Below are positions 20,338 to 30,346 of a DNA stretch of 64,000 nucleotides, piece after piece (the stretch's first letter is position 1; each line of letters starts with the position of its first letter). The stretch comes from Favolaschia claudopus (taxonomy: Eukaryota > Basidiomycota > Agaricomycetes > Agaricales > Mycenaceae): positions 434,001-498,000 of the forward strand of contig JAWWNJ010000003.1 in the NCBI GenBank assembly GCA_037176885.1, in the 5' to 3' direction. Below the pieces are notes generated by a model. It saw only the letters and a program-made list of their open reading frames with translations. It was not told the DNA's origin and did not search any database. The position numbers and the translations under genes were made by a program.

Positions 20338-20690
20338 TGTAACACTATCATTTTTCTTTCTTACCTCGTGACCGCGTTTGACTTAGACTCATTCTCCACT
20401 TCCCGCTCCGTACATTACTTTGCGCTCATGTATGATCTCATTCCGCATTGTCTTGATTATTAGATTACTTTATATACTGTCTTGTACTTAGTTTTACACT
20501 TTGGTGAATCTAGAACTTAAAACAGTCACTCTGTTCGCCACCAGCTCTCAACAAAACCTTTCGTGTGCCGAAACTATTACTTCACGGTAATCTTTCGTCA
20601 CACCAGAAACGGACGTGAGACGAAGGGACAGATAGTCTAACGGTTATGCGGGTGCGACTCCCGCATGTTCCATTTTCGCCTGTTGTTACA
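20338..20690 (+). repeat. Gypsy 3' LTR (353 bp)
   Basis: TGTAAC ... GTTACA, preceded by the purine tract GGAGGGCGTA. It shares 20355-20603 with 9740-9992 and its last 86 bp with 9528-9613. It holds the better-preserved tRNA-like module. Confidence 0.88.
20625..20672 (+). ncRNA. tRNA-like module in the 3' LTR
   Basis: Same 48-nt design as at 9548: acceptor strands GGGACA (20625-20630) and TGTTCC (20666-20671) pair over 6 bp with one G-U; A box TAGTCTAACGG; T-arm GCGGG / TGCGACT / CCCGC; discriminator A; TTTT at 20673-20676. The anticodon arm is missing. It lies 18 nt from the LTR end. Confidence 0.6.
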
Positions 20691-20753
20691 TCAAGGAGCT
20701 TTGAGCGATGAAGGGTTCATTTACAGGTTGTTTGCTACAACTTTCATGATATA

Positions 20754-21439
20754 CAGTGGTGGCAAATAGAAATTGCCGTGGCTTTTCGGTGAAAATCTGG
20801 CTGTATACTTCACCGAATGACCTCAAATAAAATGTAGAGATGGGTATGTGATACTTCTGTACCTCTTAGAACACTCAGCAATATATTATGCCCTGAGAAT
20901 GCATCAATCATAGGATGATTTCCGATTTTTGCCATATTCGGAAAAACGCAATGAGGGTTCAGCGAAAAGGTGTCATAATAGGATGAAAGTACTTGCAAAA
21001 CAGTCCTAGTTTCCACTTTGGTTGAATGGAATTGACCTTCATTTGGGCTCACAGCAGCCGCTCAAAGTTGGCTATTTTCACACAAAATAGCTGAAAATGC
21101 AGAGAAAATAGCTAAAAGGACCAACTTCAAGCAGCCGTTGCGAGCTCAAATGAGGTTCAATTCCAGTCAATCAAAGTGATAACTAGCATTGTTTTTCAAG
21201 TACTTTCATCCTATTATGACACTTTTTTTGCTGAGGATACGTTGAGCTTTTCCAGATATGGCAATAATCAGAGACTGTCCTGTTATTGATGCATTGTCAG
21301 GGCATAATATATAGCTGAGTGTTCTAAGTGGTACAGTAGTATCATATATTTATCTCTACATTTTATTTCAGGTCATTCGGTGAAGTATACAGCAAGATTT
21401 TGGCCAAAAAGCCACGGCAATTTCTATTTGCCACCACTG
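20754..21439. mobile_element. 686-bp palindromic TA-type MITE
   Basis: Ends CAGTGGTGGCAAATAG with TA duplications. The two arms match over roughly 300 bp each around a short centre at about 21070-21120, so a transcript would fold into one long hairpin. No coding sequence. It is inserted in the right arm of the Tc1/pogo-type element that also hosts the Gypsy copy. Confidence 0.85.
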
Positions 21440-21499
21440 TAAACTTGGGCTAAGCTGTCACACAGTGGGTGAATGAATTAATCTTCAAAATATCATCAA

Positions 21500-24270
21500 T
21501 TTGGCAGGGTTTGCTTGGTCTTCCGTATACTCGGAAATAGGACCTGGGATTATACAGGTGAAGGCCTGATGCAAATCCTGACCGAGTTCGAAAATTGTGG
21601 CGATTTGGCCTGTACGAAATCCTGACTTTTGACCTCCTTTGGATGCGAAGGCCTGGTCGGGCTGACGAAAAGGGAGAAAATTTTCGGAAACATCTCCGAA
21701 ACCACCCGATTTCGGCCGAAATTTTGGTTTGATGCGAAAATCCTGACGATTTTCGCAAAATTTGGGGTCAATGCCTGTGTGAATCCTGACTTTTTCCGCC
21801 CGGATCTGTCCTGACTTTTTGGCTCCCAGAAAATCAGGGATAATCCCAGGTCCTTCGGAAATTTGTATCATCTTTCCGGCGCTCTCACCGCCCCAGAGGG
21901 TACCGCACCTTCTTATTCTCAGCTCTACATGTATGATCCAAGTGTCGCACTACAACCGCGCATGAACAGAAACAGCAATCTGCGCCGTGACACCATGCAA
22001 AGTCTACAGACTCTCCTCACCACTTCCCACCCCTACGCCGCTATCTACAAGCAAGCCTATGAAATTCTCCAGGACCATGACGTTCACGACGCCGAGGTGC
22101 GACTTCGAGTTATCCCTGGGAATGACCGTCGCCGCTATAACCTACGCACTGCCGAGGACGTAGCGGTTATACTGCCCGGCGATGATTCAGGAAGTAAAAA
22201 CTCCAGCATTGTTCGCCGCGATATCGTCCTACATAACCGGAATTCCGGAGACGCCCCCATGCAACGCATCTCCGACCTCCACCCTGCGTACACTCCCTTA
22301 TATTTTGTTCTCCTCTTCCCGCACGGCGAACACGGTTGACATGCGAAGTTGGTTCTTGACGAGCCAGACAAGGAGAGACCTGGGAGCCTCACCCAGACCC
22401 GTTACTACGCCTTCCGGCTATTTGACCGTGAACGGGAATTCTCCACAGTACTACGCGGTGGCAGGCTTCTTCAACAATATATGGTCGATGCCTTTGTATC
22501 CATCGACCAAAACCGACGCAACTACTTTCGTCAGAACCAAAAAGCTCCGTGCATCCCTGTACAGCGGACTGGAAGATGCCATCTCCAACCGCGACGATGC
22601 GGTGGATCTGGATGAACTTGGCCGTCGTTTCATCCTTCCCTCTTCTTACATTGGGGGTCCTCGACACATGCAGCAGCGGTACCAAGACGCCATGGCAATC
22701 GCTCGGTACTTCCGCAAGGTGAGGATCTCGACTGCCACTGCTCCCTTTCTTTGCTGATCATGCACTTAAAGGTTGATCTTTTCATTACTGTTACGGCCAA
22801 TCCTCAATGGAGCGAAGTCACCCGCGCCCTTCTTCCTGGTCAATCGTCTTACGATCGACCTGATTTGGTTGCGCGTGTCTTCGAGCTCAAGAAAAAAGCG
22901 ATCATCAAGGAGATCTACAAATATGGTATCTTTGGGGAGTGCGCGGCCTTCGTAAACACCATTGAGTTCCAAAAGCGCGGTCTTCCCCACATGCACCTTC
23001 TGGTGTTTCTCCGCCATCCTCATAAGCTCCTGAACTCCGACGACATTGACTCCGCAATCTGGGCGCAGTGGCCCGACCGCGAGGCTCAGCCGCTCCTCTT
23101 TGAAACCGTGCAGAGATGTATGGTTCATGGTCCGTGTGGGGCTCTATCCCCGAGCTCCATGCATGGAAAACGGCCGCTGTACAAAATTCTTCCCCAAGCC
23201 ATTCCAGGCGTACACGTCAATGGATACAGATGGATACCCCCTCTACCAGCGTCCCGAAGACGGCCGTGAATACCCTGTCGGACGGCACAATGTCGATAAT
23301 TCCTGGATCGTTCCCTACTCCCCATACCTCTCCGCCAAATTCGACTGCGATATCAATGTGGAGTGCGCCGTGACGGTCAAGTCTATCAAATATCCCTTCA
23401 AATACATTCACAAGGGAGGCTCTGGAAGTCGATCGAGACGAAATAAACCTACATTGACGGAAGATACATTGGACCTCCGGAGGCGTGTTGGCGGATATTC
23501 CATTTCGACCCACACACTCAGATTCCCAATGTTGTCCGCCTTCCCGTCCATCTTAAAGAGCAGCACATGGTGACGTTCGAGCCTGGCGAGAATCCTGAGG
23601 AAGTTCTTGCACGCGGCCAGACCGCGATCAGTAAACTCAACGCATTCTGTGCGGCTAACCGGGATGAAGGTCGCTTAGGTATCGAGGCTCGGAAGTACAC
23701 GTATCAGGAATTCCCGCAATACTTCACATGGAAAGAGGGGTCAAAGGATTCGGATCCGCGTTGGGCAATACGGCAGCAAGGCGGGGCATTAGGGCGAATG
23801 TACTTTGTCTCACCCGCTGGAGGCGAGAGATTCTATCTTCAAACTCTCCTCTCAATTGTCAAGGGTCCGCGATCTCATGAAGACCTGTATCGCTAGGAAG
23901 GTGAGCAGGGTTTTCACTCACCTAAAGTGCCGCAGCAACAAATTCCTTTGTTAATATAGGTGTGAGATATGACTCCTACCGCCAGGTTTGTCTCGCTCGG
24001 GGCTTACTCCAAGACGACAGCGAGTGGCGCCTCTGTCTCTCTGAGGCAGCAGAGATGCAAACCGGTACACGTCTCCGACACCTCTTCGCAACACTTCTAC
24101 TTTTCTGTAACCCGACGGATCCGCGCAAGCTCTGGGAGGAGTTTCGCGCCCATATCTGTGACGATCTTGATCGCCGTTTGCGGCGAATGGGTGTCGAGAA
24201 TCTCTCACCGATGCCGACATATACGACTACGGCCTGTTCTTTCTCAATGCTATCCTCCAGGAATCGAGCC
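21500..24270 (+). pseudogene. Helitron Rep (HUH endonuclease) region
   Basis: Pieces in shifting frames give the whole family order. VFRILGNLYHLSGAL is interrupted by the MITE 21539-21854. Then come SYSQLYMYDPSVAL, YTPLYFVLLFPHGEHG, and DLFITVTANPQWSEV after a 53-bp intron at 22718-22770. The HUH motif is in RGLPHMHLLVFL, and KYPFKYIHKGG is the region of the catalytic Tyr. EFPQYFTW, GRMYFVSPAGGERFYL and VCLARGLLQDDSEW follow. It would nick and ligate single strands for rolling-circle transposition. At least four frameshifts or stops (for example after 22339, 22757, 23269 and 23573) make it inactive. Confidence 0.8.
21539..21854. mobile_element. 316-bp MITE with 8-bp TSD (hAT-like)
   Basis: Ends AGGACCTGGGATTAT inverted at both sides, duplication TCGGAAAT (21531-21538, 21855-21862). 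Removing it restores the Rep frame RILGNLYHLSG. The interior repeats AATCCTGAC words. An 8-bp TSD fits hAT or KDZ-type elements. Confidence 0.8.
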
Positions 24271-24275
24271 GTTCG

Positions 24276-25770
24276 TTGGGAGATTTCGAGTTGCCCGTCC
24301 CCGAACGCGACTGGAGTGATGTTGGGGACAATCCCTTGATCGCTGAGCAGCTGGACTACAACCAGGCCGACGAGCGCGCGCAAGCGGAGGCCAATGTTGC
24401 GCGTATGAATCCTGAGCAGCAGCATGCGTTCAACAAAGTCGTCGAATCGGTGGAAGAAAAGTTGGGAAAGGTTTTTTTCCTCAGCGGAGCTGGCGGCACC
24501 GGCAAGACCTTTGTCTACAACACCCTCGCACATCACTTCCGCGCCAAGTTCTGTGTAGTTGTCTGCGTCGCCTCTTCCGGAATTGCTGCTTTACTCTTGC
24601 GTGGAGGAAGAACAGCCCATTCTGTCTTCAAGATTCCGATTGATGGTCTGAATGCCAAATCTACGTGTAATATCCCCAAGGAGAGTCTTCGGGCAGGGCT
24701 TATGCGAGCGACTAAGCTTGGGATCTGGGACGAGGCTCCCATGCATGATCGCAAATGCCATGAAGCCGTTGACAGGACTTTGCGAGACTTGCTGGGCGTC
24801 GACAAACCTTTCGGTGGGATCACTTGGGTGTTGGGCGGTGATCCAAAGCAGATCCTGCCTGTCGTTCGGAAAGGTACTCAGGAGGAAATTGTGGACGCGT
24901 TAATCTTTCGTTCACATCTCTGGCAGCATGTCGAGATACTCACATTGACACAAAACACGCGCCCCGATGTCGGCCTAGAGGAAGCTCAGTTTGCGGACTG
25001 GCTATTGGATGTAGGAACGGGAAGAGCCAACCGGGAGGATGGAACCGTCGAGCTTCCGCAGGATGTGGTGTGCAGGGATGATGAGAGATTGATAGATTCT
25101 GTTTTCCCTGGCATCGACGGTCCAACTCCGCCACCCAACTACTTTGCGGAACGCTCGATGGCCTCAACAGCAATGTCCTCTCCCGTATGACTGGGGAGAC
25201 TCAAACCTTCATCAGTGCTGACAATATTGTCACTGAGGCAGGTGCGGATGACCCGACGATGAACGATGGGATGCCGGTTGAGTATTTGCGGTCATTGGAT
25301 GCATCTGGACTACCACCTGGAGAGCTTTCGCTCAAATCTGGTTGCCCAGTCATTCTTCTCCGCAATCTCTCACCTTCCCAGGGGCTTTGCAACGGAACAC
25401 GGTTGGTGATACGTCGTATGGTAGGGTTCTCGAGGCCGAAATCTTGGGTGGTCAACATAACGGAAAGGTGGTTTTCATCCCGAGGATCACTCTCACGCCA
25501 TCCGGTGGTACGACAAATTTTTCCTTCATCCTGTCACGCCTTCAATTTCCCCTCCGCCTTGCTTTCGTAATTTCCATCAACAAAGCTCAAGGCCAATCGG
25601 TGAAATATGTTGGAATTGATCTGCGTACACCTGTTTTCAGTCATGGACAGCTCTACGTTGCTCTTTCGCGAGCAACTTCTCGCAATCGGGTAACAATTCT
25701 TTTGCCCCGCCGTACTTCACAGAGCCGTACTATGAATATAGTGTACCCTCAGATACTACAGAACATGTAA
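24276..25770 (+). pseudogene. Helitron PIF1-like helicase domain
   Basis: The frame 24276-25190 has Walker A FFLSGAGGTGKTFVYN, ASSGIAALLLRGGRTAH, Walker B IWDEAPMHDRK, GGDPKQILPV and LTQNTRPD. A second frame to 25770 has [20 protein letters not shown] and [16 protein letters not shown] (motifs V-VI). It unwinds DNA 5' to 3' behind Rep. A shift near 25190 and another near 25400 separate the motifs, so the ORF is broken although every helicase motif can still be read. Confidence 0.85.
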
Positions 25771-26620
25771 TATACTCTTTACATCTGTCTACCTGATACT
25801 ATGTAATGTACTTTGAGACCTACAGAATAAGATGTAGCACTTCGCCATTACTTAGCGCCCAGTTTACATAGCCACTGATTATGGGCGTCTGGCTTTGACA
25901 ATCTTGAAAGATATTCTACCGAACTCTGCCCTTGATATGCAGCACATTGGACCAAGTGTTGGCCCTTAGAGTATCTTTCGAAATGTGTTACATGTGTGCT
26001 CTAACTATCCCTGGCCTTAAGGACTGTATTTGCGATTGTTACATTTACAAGTCGTACAGTGTCCGATCCTCTTTCTCCGTCCATACCCAAATCCAATGTG
26101 GCGTCCCTCGCTTTTGCAACTCCTGAAGATCACCAATTTTGAGAGACAGCTACGTCAGAAGGTTGCTTGAAAGAACATACCTGGATTGGAGGGACATGTC
26201 TGCCCAGTCTACTTTGCGGCCCTCGGGGTACTACTCCTGCGCTTTCACGTTCGACAACTTCAAGTGCAGTCTAAAAGGTCATCAGCTCAAAACTATGGGC
26301 ATGGCTGCAAATTCATACCTGGCTCCCCCGCCAATTCCGACGCTGTTATTATTTGAATGTGTTTTTGAGTCCATTTTGCGGATATTTGCATCTCCAATTC
26401 GAACGTATCCCCCGTCTGACGTCAATTTGGGAGCCGGACGTCACACTTTGTCATTCCTTGTGCTCTGCTCCACCACTCCATTTCACGGTAAGGTGATCTC
26501 TGGAGAATGGAACGGTAACATGACAAGTTTTGGGTACGCTTGGGTGTTCGCGTATTGTTGATACATAGTATTTTCTCCACTCCATCTCCACACTGGGATC
26601 CACTGACGTATCTCTCCAGA
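25771..26620. other. Spacer between helicase and second Helitron gene
   Basis: No supported gene. A few ATG frames of 60-140 codons have no recognisable motifs. It ends in the promoter of the downstream gene. Confidence 0.5.
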
Positions 26621-26624
26621 CCTC

Positions 26625-26631
26625 TATAAAA
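26625..26631 (+). promoter_or_regulatory. TATA box of the second Helitron gene
   Basis: TATAAAA 59 bp before ATG 26690, followed by a C/A-rich leader (CAACTTCCAAACTACAACAA), the usual look of a fungal core promoter. It suggests the gene is transcribed separately from Rep-helicase. Confidence 0.65.
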
Positions 26632-26689
26632 CCCACGCGCTTTTCCCGTCTCAAACCCAACTTCCAAACTACAACAACACTCCTACAAC

Positions 26690-27687
26690 ATGTCTTCTGC
26701 TTCTATCTTTGCCCTCGCCGTCCTCGAAAACCCCCGCGTTATCGACAAGACCAAGACTGTGGTCTTCGACGGCCAAATCTACCTAGGATCCTCAATAGGC
26801 GCGACCATCGGCTCACTTCGCTATTTCAATGCCGACAATCGGGACTTTGCCGACGTTGGATGCTATTGCGCGGTTATCCAGGTGTGTTAGAGAACTTTCT
26901 GATAATCATTCATATACCCACATCGGTGTCTACAGCCTGCACGCACCACATCCACTCTCGAGGTGTACTCTCAGGAGCTTGCTCCTCTCGACTATCATTG
27001 GTTCGGAGACGCTGTCTCGGTATGTCTTATTTAGCTCTCTTTTGTATCTCTTCGCCCTAATATGTTCTCAGCTCATTCCTCTTGGACCCCCGGACAGCCT
27101 GAACCTCCGCACCCACGCTACTGTTCACGTCTGCGGTGCTCCCACCAACATCGACAAAGAAAATTCGACTTTCGATATCAAAGCTGAGCAGTACCTTTCT
27201 GCGACAAGGACCCCAAACAACGTCTTCCCGGTTCACTGTGTATTCCCCGCAACGCCGAGGTGGGAGAAGTACAAACCCATTCCGGGGAAGGGGAAGAGTG
27301 TCTCGGTGGAAGGCTTCCTCACTGGGCTCGAGTTGAACGATGATCGCCGGTGAAGCACTTCATTGTTGACATCGAGAAAGTGACATTCCTCGGCAATATT
27401 AATGCCTCTTCAACGGCGCCGAAGGCTGAGGAGAGTCCGACTAAGATTGGTAGGTTTCTCATCTTTTTTTTCAAATCCCAACGGCTCATTGTTTTCCAGT
27501 CAACAACGGTACTCCTGCGCGCCTCAAATTTACTGGCTTTTTCGGAGAACAAACATCTCCTAGCGACGCATCCGAGCCAAACCCCAAGAAACGCAAGCTC
27601 ACATTAAATGTATCAAATGGGCCGGAAGACCGGGGTGAAGGGTCTTCTACCGGTCGTCACGCAGCGGGTTCCAGTAACAAACACTAA
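26690..27687 (+). pseudogene. Helitron-borne gene, OB-fold/SSB-like candidate, with introns
   Basis: Exon 1 from ATG 26690 (MSSASIFALAVLENPRVIDK); introns 26882-26935, 27020-27071 and about 27449-27499, all GT..AG. Later exons read PARTTSTLEVYSQELAPLDY, HWFGDAVS, HATVHVCGAPTNIDKENSTF, FPVHCVFPATPRWEKY, GKGKSVSVEGFLTGLELNDD, then VKHFIVDIEKVTFLG and a tail with PKKRKLTL, an SV40-type nuclear signal, ending at TAA 27687. One base seems missing at about 27350 (CGCCGG-TGAAG), which puts a TGA after DDRR. The strand pattern resembles an OB-fold single-strand-binding protein, and plant Helitrons carry RPA-like genes; both points are inference. A related copy is at 37684-38348. Confidence 0.55.
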
Positions 27688-27764
27688 ATGACTTTATCAC
27701 ATAATGTATATTCAATCTGTAACAACTACAACTTTTTCTCGCTCTGGCTGTAATTTGCGTGATG

Positions 27765-27798
27765 AGTCGCACCGTAGCGTAGCACGGGTAACTGCTAG
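27765..27798 (+). other. Helitron 3' terminus
   Basis: Hairpin ACCGTAGCGTAGCACGGGT, then AACTG, then CTAG followed by T. This fits the Helitron rule of a hairpin shortly before CTRR-T. The partner terminus at 37576 ends with the same TGCTAGT. Confidence 0.65.
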
Positions 27799-29923
27799 TA
27801 CAAATCATATTTGGGGGAGCTTGCTCCCCCTTTTATCACCGTCACCGAAAAGCAATAAGCTGTGCTAGACGGCTTTTTGATGGCGTCACTGCCCTTGACG
27901 TGCGCACGTCAAGATTGACATGCTCCGAGTGATATGACGTTCTTCCGAGTGATCTCTGCTGATCAGGATTGATTGCCACCTGATGACGCACCTTTTCAAC
28001 TGATGGTGCACGGGTGATTGATCCTGCCCAAAGCTTGGGTATGGGCAATCACCCCGAAAAGGATCGTGCGCTGACTAAGCAACTTTCCCACTGATTTCGT
28101 GTCGATGCCTTGAAAGTTGAGCGATTGGCAGGTATATGTACACTCATTCGCTCTGCGGCGGGAATGGCTCTTTGTAATGGACGGATCATCAATCCCGCAG
28201 TCCTCACCCGATTCCTGGCACGGCTTCCTGACCAGTCCGAGGACTCAGTGCGTACACCCCTTCTCGCTCTCCGAGGCAACCAACCCCGGCACCGTGACAC
28301 CGTGACCCGCCTTCGGCAACGCAACCAGAGCAGCTGCGAGCGTGACTGGGCAACCGAGAACGTAAAATTTGCTGCGATCAAGGGCAAATTTTGACTTTGG
28401 GCCAACTTTGAGGAGCCTGGCGGCGACAGAAATAGTCGGAAACGATGTTTCCGAGGATTTTAGCAAAAATGGGGTGAAAATAGGGTAAAAAATGAATATT
28501 TTTTGAACCGTCACGGTTTCCCGGAGGCAACCAAACCGCCCGTGCATACATACACACAGTACTTGGATGGCGTAAGATTCAAAATACATATTCACTAAGG
28601 TCAATGGCATTATAAATACTTTGCAGCTTTGGAGATTCACATCCCGCTCATAGTGAACGTGGCAGAACTGTTTGGCTGAGTTCTGCCGTTCTGCCTGGCA
28701 GAACGGCAATTACCGTGGCAGGACCTAAAAAGAAATTTCAGCCGACACCCAAGTGGGAGTGATTTTGGGTGAAAAATCTCAGTAAGCCATGACATTTGAA
28801 TGATACAACCCAATTTGGGCAAACCAGCAGCTGTGAGAACCATATCGCAGCCAGGGAAAAAAGTCTCAAGTCGTCACGCGGTGCTCGGAATAGAATTTTG
28901 CCAAGGACAGCGCTCTGATCTAACGATAATTCAATATTACCATCTCCGGCTACCCGTCGTTTCCTCGGACGACCCTCGGCAAGGGCTTGCCGGCTGCCGC
29001 GAGGTTGCAAAATTTTGAACTCTTGGAGAGTCACAGAGCTAAGCTGGAAAGAGCGGTGACTGAGGAAAGGGTAATGGTTCACATCTGGAGCTTCAGTGAT
29101 AAGCTGTACAAGCCAGAGCGCAGCAGTGAGGGTTCCGAGGATGGGAGTATCCTGAAAGGCATCCAGAAGAGCTCCACTACCGTAAATGGCAGCTTTGTCC
29201 GTGTTTGTTCCCCATTGCTGAAGTCGTAAAAAAATGATTTACGAGTACTTATGTAATCGTTCCTTTCATCATTCGTTCACCCATTTTTTTTTGAAGTTCC
29301 CCCTCTTGAGCCCGCCATCTTTCCAGGCAACATCCCTGTCCCGCAAAAGCTTTCCGTTTGATACGTATACACCCCTATATTGCCTCTTCCTCAAGATTGT
29401 CTATTTTCTAATATCCGTCAACTTTCAAGGGGGATCACATTCGCGAGATCCATACTACGTACGCCTAATTTTTTTTTTGTTCTTTCTCGCAGCTAATATT
29501 CATGCGGGTTTTCTCCTTGGGTTAGGCTTCACTGTATTTTATGACTCTGAGGTCGTCGGCGGCACTTCTCGCTCGGGGGCGGCATCAGGCACACTGTGAT
29601 CCGACGCATCTGTGCAGCCCGGGGCTTCAGGCCGATGTCAGCTATTTCAAATTTTCAATTCCGGCTTACACAACCTCCGGCTCAATTGCTGCTGCCGGCG
29701 GACGGCCGAAAGCCGTCCTTGAGGACGATATCTCTCATTGACACAGAAAGTGAGGGCTTTTGAATCTCTGATATTTTGGAGTGCACTGTGTAGGGTGATT
29801 CTCCGGGAAGACATAAAAATTCCTGGCACATTAACTTGAGCTTACCCCAAGAATAGAAATACATCCACCAAGTTCAATGAGCTCAGAGCTGCGGATTCGC
29901 ATTTTTTTGACGAAGTTTCTATA
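27799..29923. other. No supported gene; palindromes noted
   Basis: Contains a strong hairpin GGGGGAGCTTGCTCCCCC at about 27814-27831 and a perfect 20-bp palindrome CTTGACGTGCGCACGTCAAG at 27894-27913. ORFs here (for example 28110-28394 and 28245-28709) have no recognisable domains and overlap each other on both strands. Confidence 0.5.
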
Positions 29924-30052
29924 CTATCCTGCCAAATAGGTCTGGATTTGCACAATGACTCTGGATTTTCAATTTTTCTCTTCTCCCTTTTCAATTTGAA
30001 TCTCCGGATCTTTCGGCATTTATTCTGGTAGCAATTCCCTACAGATAGAGCT

Positions 30053-30241
30053 TGTCAGGGGATTCCACAGCTATGACATCTTCTGACTTGGGCAGAAGTT
30101 CTCTGTCTCCAAGACATCATGCTGTGTGCTCACTTATGTCATATCTTACGTCACCTCTTGTATATAAGTAGTTAGTTCACTGGGGATCTCTGATCCCCAG
30201 GTTTGTTATCGACTTGGCTCCTGGGCCCTTCTCCCCTTACA
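30053..30241 (+). repeat. 5' LTR of the KH element
   Basis: TGTCAGGGG ... CCTTACA. Contains CRE-like TTACGTCA at 30147, TATATAAG at 30161 and a strong hairpin CTGGGGATCTCTGATCCCCAG-type stem (CTGGGGATC / GATCCCCAG) about 15 bp downstream, near the expected transcript start. Confidence 0.88.
30161..30168 (+). promoter_or_regulatory. LTR TATA box
   Basis: TATATAAG in both LTRs, about 180 bp before the KH ORF start, with CRE-like TTACGTCA about 14 bp upstream. It is the likely promoter of the KH element. Confidence 0.6.
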
Positions 30242-30346
30242 GCATAACAAACCTTCTATTCGACTCTGGCACTCTCCTAGCCCCAGCCGACCACCCTACT
30301 TCCTACCCTGCCCTCATCCTACCATCGACCTTACACCTCCCTTGCT

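Larger units (their letters stand above)
9471..20690 (+). mobile_element. Ty3/Gypsy LTR retrotransposon, 11.2 kb
   Basis: Bounded by TGTAAC (9471) and GTTACA (20690) with 5-bp duplication TCAAG (9466-9470, 20691-20695). Order: short 5' LTR, PBS, a second partial LTR copy, gag (frameshifted and stopped), protease, RT, RNase H, integrase with a chromodomain-like end, an extra ORF, purine tract, 3' LTR. RT before integrase places it in Ty3/Gypsy. The 5' and 3' LTRs differ by a large deletion, and gag and the pol/IN junction are disrupted, so this copy is not autonomous. Confidence 0.9.
21500..27798 (+). mobile_element. Helitron, 5'-truncated, with a second gene
   Basis: Contains a decayed Rep-helicase (21500-25770) and an independent gene with its own TATA box (26690-27687). 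It ends in a hairpin followed by CTAG-T at 27795-27799, a typical Helitron 3' terminus. The Rep frame begins abruptly at VCLVFRILGN without the Cys-rich N-terminus, so the 5' end is lost. That the two genes belong to one element is an inference from strand, order and the shared 3' end. Confidence 0.7.

Noticed and set aside
27814..27838. Rho-independent terminator (hairpin plus TTTT)
   Set aside because: The setting is a fungal nuclear genome; a hairpin with T-run has no such role for Pol II, and no Pol III gene precedes it.
28049..28709. Overlapping ORFs on both strands as genes
   Set aside because: They shadow each other, have low-information composition and show no domain or intron pattern.
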